Assembly: GCA_022843345.1 (NCBI GenBank)
Contig: JALHNW010000039.1
Coordinates: 1-10,038, forward strand
From: Rubritepida sp.
GTDB taxonomy: Bacteria; Pseudomonadota; Alphaproteobacteria; Acetobacterales; Acetobacteraceae
DNA: 10,038 bases
Reading direction: 5' to 3'
Part shown: positions 7,238-10,038 of the stretch, one piece after another
Layout of the letters: each line of letters opens with the position of its first letter
Position numbering within the stretch: the first letter of the stretch is position 1
Translations under genes and position numbers: made by a program
Notes under the pieces: model-generated
Databases searched by the model: none
The model's input: only the letters and a program-made list of their open reading frames with translations
Told to the model about the DNA's origin: nothing

Positions 7238-7543
7238 ATGTCCCGCTCCCCTGCCGCCGACCTGGCGCCTCTGGTCAAGCTCCTTCAGGCGGGCGTCCCG
7301 CCGGAGCGCGCCGCCGCCGAACTCTCCCGCATCCTGGCGCGGTGGACGGCCGAGCTGAAGGACGATGGCGAGCAGCTGCAGGAGCGGCTTTCCGCCCTCG
7401 CCGAGCAGATGACGATGGGGATCGAGGAGATGCACGAGGGCATCGCCGAGGCGAGCGACAAGGGAAAGCCCACGCTGCGGCGGATCCTGGCGACGCACCA
7501 GGCGGTGCTGGACGGGGTGCGCAAGGCACAGGGGGCGGGGTAG
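7238..7543 (+). CDS. Small hypothetical protein, helical
   Basis: The family is not recognised. The 101-aa product has a composition expected of a soluble helical protein: an N-terminal helix with APLVKLLQAGVPPERAAAEL, then a heptad-like acidic stretch (about residues 35-75) with TAELKDDGEQLQERL and GIEEMHEGIAEASDKG, and a basic end (LRRILATHQAVLDGVRKAQ). There is no signal peptide, membrane segment or cysteine. Third codon positions are strongly G/C, which supports coding. The ATG has no Shine-Dalgarno sequence; an in-frame TAG at 7202-7204 limits any upstream extension. A TATCTA sequence at 7225-7230 ends 7 bases before the ATG and would fit a leaderless transcript, but this is weak. It stands alone, divergent from narG and convergent with the sugar transferase gene. 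Confidence 0.55.
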   Translation: MSRSPAADLAPLVKLLQAGVPPERAAAELSRILARWTAELKDDGEQLQERLSALAEQMTMGIEEMHEGIAEASDKGKPTLRRILATHQAVLDGVRKAQGAG

Positions 7544-7548
7544 GGTCC

Positions 7549-7560
7549 CGCCGCGCGGCG
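7549..7560. repeat. GC-only palindrome between convergent genes
   Basis: CGCCGCGCGGCG is a perfect 12-base palindrome, 5 bases after the stop of the 7238-7543 gene and facing the end of the sugar transferase gene. It has no loop and no T-run, so it is not a standard terminator. In DNA this rich in G and C it may be chance. Confidence 0.2.
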
Positions 7561-7615
7561 TGACGCGCAGGGGCCTCGCGCATCTCCCATCGGCGAGTGG
7601 CCGGCCGCCCGCGCC

Positions 7616-9001
7616 TCACCGCACGCCGCCCGGCCAGAACACCACCCGCATGGTCTGCAGGATGATGCGGAGGTCGAGCCAGATGCCGAAGTTCTTCACG
7701 TAGTACAGGTCGTAGCTCAGCTTGGACCGCGCGTCGTCCAGCGAGGCGCCGTAGGGGTAGTTGACCTGCGCCCAGCCGGTCAGGCCCGACCGCACCAGGT
7801 GGCGTTCCCGGTACAAGGGGAGGCGCTCGGCCAGCCGCTCGGTGAACTCGGGCCGCTCCGGCCGCGGCCCGACGAAGGACATGTCCCCGCGCAGCACGTT
7901 GACCAGCTGCGGCAGCTCGTCCAGCCGCGTCCGCCGCAACAGGCGCCCCGCGGGGGTCACGCGCGGGTCACGCTCGGCGGCCCAGACGGCGCCGCCGCTC
8001 TCGGCGTCGAGCGACATCGTGCGCAGCTTGAGCATGCGGAAGCGCCGGTTCCCGCGCGTGAGGCGCTCCTGGCTGTACAGGGCCGGCCCGCCATCGCCCA
8101 GGCGCACGACCAGCGCGGCCAGCAGCAGCGTCGGCGCCATGAAGGCCAGCAGCGTCGCGCTCACGGCGATGTCGAGGGCGCGCTTGGCCACGCGGCTCGC
8201 GGTGCCGACGGTGAAGCCGTCCGCGTAGAGCAGCCAGCCCAGGTCGAGGCGCTTGAGGTCGATGCGGCCCGCCTCGCGCTCCAGGAACTGCGCGTACCCG
8301 CTCACCGGGTAGCCGGCCATCCTGCACGCCAGCAGCCCCTCCATGGCCAGGCCGCGCCGCTCGTCGGGGGCGACGACGATCTGGTCGGGCGCGAGGGCAT
8401 GGGCCAGCGCGAGGACATCGGCGGCATCCGTGACGATGCGGTGGGCCGGGTCGGCGGCCAGCCGCGGGTCCAGCTCACCCATCGCGGGGGCGTGGAGGAA
8501 GGTGACGTCGAAGGCCAGGGTGCGCGCCTCGTGCCGCAGGATCCAGACCAGGTCCCAGGCGCGGCGCCCGGCGCCGATCACCAGCAGGTGGCGGCGGAAC
8601 GCGCCGAGACGGCGCAGCAGGAAGAACGCGAGGCGCGACGCCAGCCCGGCCGCCGCCAGGATGGGCACGGCGGCGGCGAACAGCAGGTGCGCGCCCTCAT
8701 GCGCGCCGAAGGGCGGCGGCCAGAGCGACACCGCCGCCCAGCCTGCCAGGGAGCCGAAGCCGGCGGCGAGCGGCAGCCGGCCCAGCATGCGCGTGGTTCC
8801 GACCAGGGCGTCGCGGCGGTGCAGGCCCAGCGCGTAGAGGAACAGCAGCACGAAGGCGGGAAACGCGAGCCCGCCCAGGCCGACCGGCGCGGCGGCGCCT
8901 GCCGTGACCACCACCAGCCGCCATCCCAGGATGAGGAAGGCGGCGTCGAGCCAGAACAGGATGAAGCCGGGCGTCGGCGCCGCGCGCTTGCTGTGGGTCA
9001 T
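7616..9001 (-). CDS. Polyprenyl-phosphate sugar-1-phosphate transferase, PEP-CTERM/EpsB-like
   Basis: Inner-membrane enzyme expected to move a hexose-1-phosphate from a nucleotide sugar to undecaprenyl phosphate, the first step of exopolysaccharide repeat-unit assembly. The 461-aa product has about four N-terminal membrane segments (roughly 12-33, 46-60, 75-95, 104-129), a CoA-binding-like region with VIGAGRRAWDL (141-151), a further hydrophobic segment (about 277-301), and a C-terminal bacterial sugar transferase domain. Motifs include KRALDI (273-278), FRMLKLRTM (321-329), the catalytic-type D361-E362 in RTRLDELPQL, VGPRPERP (377-384), LTGWAQVNYPYG (407-418) and YDLYYVKN (430-437). The block RIDLKRLDLGWLLYADGF (246-263) and the ending VVFWPGGVR resemble the PEP-CTERM-associated subgroup. 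GGAG lies 5 bases before the ATG. The sugar donor cannot be told from sequence. No other polysaccharide gene is nearby. Confidence 0.93.
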   Translation of the reverse strand: MTHSKRAAPTPGFILFWLDAAFLILGWRLVVVTAGAAAPVGLGGLAFPAFVLLFLYALGLHRRDALVGTTRMLGRLPLAAGFGSLAGWAAVSLWPPPFGAHEGAHLLFAAAVPILAAAGLASRLAFFLLRRLGAFRRHLLVIGAGRRAWDLVWILRHEARTLAFDVTFLHAPAMGELDPRLAADPAHRIVTDAADVLALAHALAPDQIVVAPDERRGLAMEGLLACRMAGYPVSGYAQFLEREAGRIDLKRLDLGWLLYADGFTVGTASRVAKRALDIAVSATLLAFMAPTLLLAALVVRLGDGGPALYSQERLTRGNRRFRMLKLRTMSLDAESGGAVWAAERDPRVTPAGRLLRRTRLDELPQLVNVLRGDMSFVGPRPERPEFTERLAERLPLYRERHLVRSGLTGWAQVNYPYGASLDDARSKLSYDLYYVKNFGIWLDLRIILQTMRVVFWPGGVR

Positions 9002-9006
9002 GGTCG

Positions 9007-9010
9007 CTCC
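9007..9010 (-). promoter_or_regulatory. Shine-Dalgarno sequence of the sugar transferase gene
   Basis: GGAG on the minus strand, 5 bases before the ATG at 9001-8999. It supports this start, and the protein begins a few residues before the first membrane segment as expected. Confidence 0.6.
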
Positions 9011-9100
9011 GGGAAGTGGGGCACGAGGCGCGCATCGACGGCTGCCGCGCCGCCGCGCAGCATGGCCGTCCGGGGTTTACGCGCGGTTACGGCCTCCGGC

Positions 9101-9370
9101 ATGGCGCACGAGGCGGCTGTGCAGGGCCTCGCTCGGGTCATGGCCAGCCGGGGCGTCGCGTCACCGCAAGCCATCGCGGATGACGCGGATGCTGCCGCGC
9201 GGTGCTTGGCGGCCATCCACCCGGGGCACGCCGTGCGAGAGCAGGACGTGCGGCGACAAGCCGCGCACCTGCGCCAATGTCAGGAGGCAGGGCGGGCCCG
9301 GCACGGCAGGACCTTGCCATGTCCGGGATCACGAAGCCCCGCGCCGAGGCAACAGATTAATGGGTCCTGA
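9101..9370 (+). CDS. Doubtful small ORF in the spacer right of the sugar transferase gene
   Basis: An 89-aa reading from the ATG at 9101 gives a plausible helical start, MAHEAAVQGLARVMASRGV, then AIADDADAAARCLAAIHPGH, with mostly G/C third positions up to about residue 60. The last 30 residues (from about CQEAGRARHG) are Arg/Pro/Gly-rich and look non-coding. There is no Shine-Dalgarno sequence; an in-frame ATG at 9062 would add 13 residues, also without one. No family is recognised. It may be a small lineage-specific gene, a decayed gene with a frameshift near the 3' end, or chance reading in GC-rich DNA. If it is not a gene, the stretch 9002-9410 holds only the upstream region of the sugar transferase gene, in which I see no clear promoter. 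Confidence 0.3.
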   Translation: MAHEAAVQGLARVMASRGVASPQAIADDADAAARCLAAIHPGHAVREQDVRRQAAHLRQCQEAGRARHGRTLPCPGSRSPAPRQQINGS

Positions 9371-9410
9371 GCCTAGGCACCGACGCCCCGGCCCTGGCGG
9401 CCGAGTAGGG

Positions 9411-9713
9411 ATGCGGCTGCGGATCGCCGCCGACGGCACGGCGGCGCTGGAGGAGCCGCTGGATTTCCGGCGCTTCTCCATCCTGCGCGATGCGGCGGCG
9501 CCGGCGGTGGCAGGCATCCGCCTCGACGGCGAGCATGGATGGGTGGACCCCGCGACGCTGCGCCGCCTTTCGCCCCTGGTCGGCGATCCCGCCTGGGAGG
9601 CGGGGATGACGGGCATGCTGGCCTTCGCCGCCGGGAAGGGCTGGGTGGATGGGACGGGGGCTGTGCGCGCCCATCTCGCTGCCGGCCATGACGGTGTCCC
9701 GGTCGGGGCGTAG
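9411..9713 (+). CDS. Hypothetical protein, 100 aa
   Basis: No named family is recognised. The product starts MRLRIAADGTAALEEPLDFR and contains FSILRDAA, LDGEHGWVDPATLRRLSP, and GMLAFAAGKGWVDGTGAVRAH. It reads as a compact soluble domain with regularly placed Trp and Asp residues and no signal peptide or membrane segment. Strong G/C bias at third positions over the whole length and balanced composition make it convincing as a gene. I chose the ATG at 9411 because the protein-like sequence begins there; an in-frame ATG at 9360 would add 17 Pro/Gly/Arg-rich residues. The Shine-Dalgarno sequence is weak (only GAG about 6 bases upstream). It resembles small conserved proteins of unknown function in Acetobacteraceae, from memory only. 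Confidence 0.7.
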   Translation: MRLRIAADGTAALEEPLDFRRFSILRDAAAPAVAGIRLDGEHGWVDPATLRRLSPLVGDPAWEAGMTGMLAFAAGKGWVDGTGAVRAHLAAGHDGVPVGA

Positions 9714-9738
9714 GGGCCGCCGGTGACCTGCTGCAAGA

Positions 9739-9768
9739 TGCGACACGAGGGCCTCATGCTGCGTCGCA
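9739..9768. repeat. Short inverted repeat after the 100-aa hypothetical gene
   Basis: TGCGAC (9739-9744) pairs with GTCGCA (9763-9768), and the loop itself contains GAGG/CCTC around one base (9747-9755). It lies 26 bases past the stop at 9713. It could help end transcription, but has no T-run. The surrounding stretch 9714-9892 otherwise holds no gene that I can support. Confidence 0.25.
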
Positions 9769-9892
9769 CCACCAGATGGAGCAGTCTGTTTACTGCAGGG
9801 GCGGGCTGCCCAGGGTATTTGAGCCCGGAAGATGGGCAGGAACGCCCGAGCAATTCAGCAAACATCCGGACCCCCGAATGCCGGGACCAAAC

Positions 9893-9982
9893 ATCGCCGC
9901 CATCGGCCGGGCCTCCGGCGAGCGCGGGCCGGCCGAGGGGCCGGGCATCTCGGTCAAGCTGTTCGCCCTCCACCCGCGCTGA
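9893..9982 (+). pseudogene. putA: Remnant of putA (proline dehydrogenase domain)
   Basis: Twenty-nine codons read as the conserved strand region of the PutA proline dehydrogenase domain: IAAIGRASGERG, then GPGISVKLFALHPR, then TGA. E. coli PutA has the equivalent AIGKASNGRG and GPGISIKLSALHPRY. The usual Ser in KLSALHPRY is Phe here, and the sequence after HPR bears no resemblance to PutA in this frame. The codons before the first Ile (back to an ATG at 9776) also show no PutA likeness. An intact PutA has about 1000-1300 residues, so this is a small broken piece, not a gene. The match is from memory of the family; length and motif make chance unlikely. Confidence 0.72.
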
Positions 9983-10038
9983 GGCTTTGCCGCGCCACGC
10001 CGCCGCGCCGCCGCAAGCGGTACCCCCCTGCGGCACCG

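Noticed and set aside
7564..7580. Possible GC-rich terminator hairpin between the convergent genes
   Set aside because: The arms pair only imperfectly and no T-run follows on either strand.
7799..9370. A 523-codon plus-strand frame across the sugar transferase gene
   Set aside because: The part over 7799-9001 is Gln/Arg/Gly-rich mirror sequence. Only its far 3' part (from 9101) is kept, as a doubtful small ORF.
9329..10036. A 235-codon minus-strand frame covering the right end
   Set aside because: It overlaps the better supported plus-strand gene at 9411-9713 and has patchy, low-complexity composition without motifs.
1..10038. CRISPR arrays, tRNA or rRNA genes, complete insertion sequences, phage genes
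   Set aside because: Looked for by eye on both strands; no regular repeats, clover-leaf sequences, rRNA landmarks or transposase motifs were seen.

Overview
This window comes from a very GC-rich bacterium with dense, overlapping genes and a strong G/C preference at third codon positions. The content (E. coli-type narGHJI, a consensus FNR/ANR box, a PEP-CTERM/EpsB-type sugar transferase, a fused-type putA remnant) fits a proteobacterium. I lean towards an alphaproteobacterium such as Acetobacteraceae/Rhodospirillales, but this is inference from style and composition, not from a marker gene.

Left two thirds (1-7036, minus strand): a complete respiratory nitrate reductase operon read right to left, narG-narH-narJ-narI, followed by the first 39 codons of a fifth gene cut by the window edge. 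All four junctions are 4-base ATGA overlaps. NarG is the Mo-bisMGD catalytic subunit, NarH carries the Fe-S wire, NarI is the membrane cytochrome b that takes electrons from quinol, and NarJ is the assembly chaperone. Every cofactor ligand known from E. coli NarGHI can be found. Upstream of narG lies an AT-rich island with a perfect FNR box (TTGATTTACATCAA), a perfect TATAAT -10 candidate and an inverted repeat spanning the predicted start point. The operon is therefore probably switched on by oxygen limitation.

Middle (7037-9001): a spacer, a small plus-strand hypothetical gene (101 aa, helical), then a convergent minus-strand gene for a polyprenyl-phosphate sugar-1-phosphate transferase that would start exopolysaccharide synthesis. 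No other polysaccharide gene is visible.

Right end (9002-10038): a loosely packed region with one doubtful small ORF, one well-supported 100-aa hypothetical gene (9411-9713), and an 87-bp remnant of the proline dehydrogenase domain of PutA ending in a stop codon. It looks like a site of past rearrangement. I saw no tRNA, rRNA, CRISPR array, transposase or complete insertion sequence. The window is mainly a well-known respiratory operon. The points worth a second look are its promoter layout, the Cys/Gly-rich gene at its end, and the decayed putA piece.
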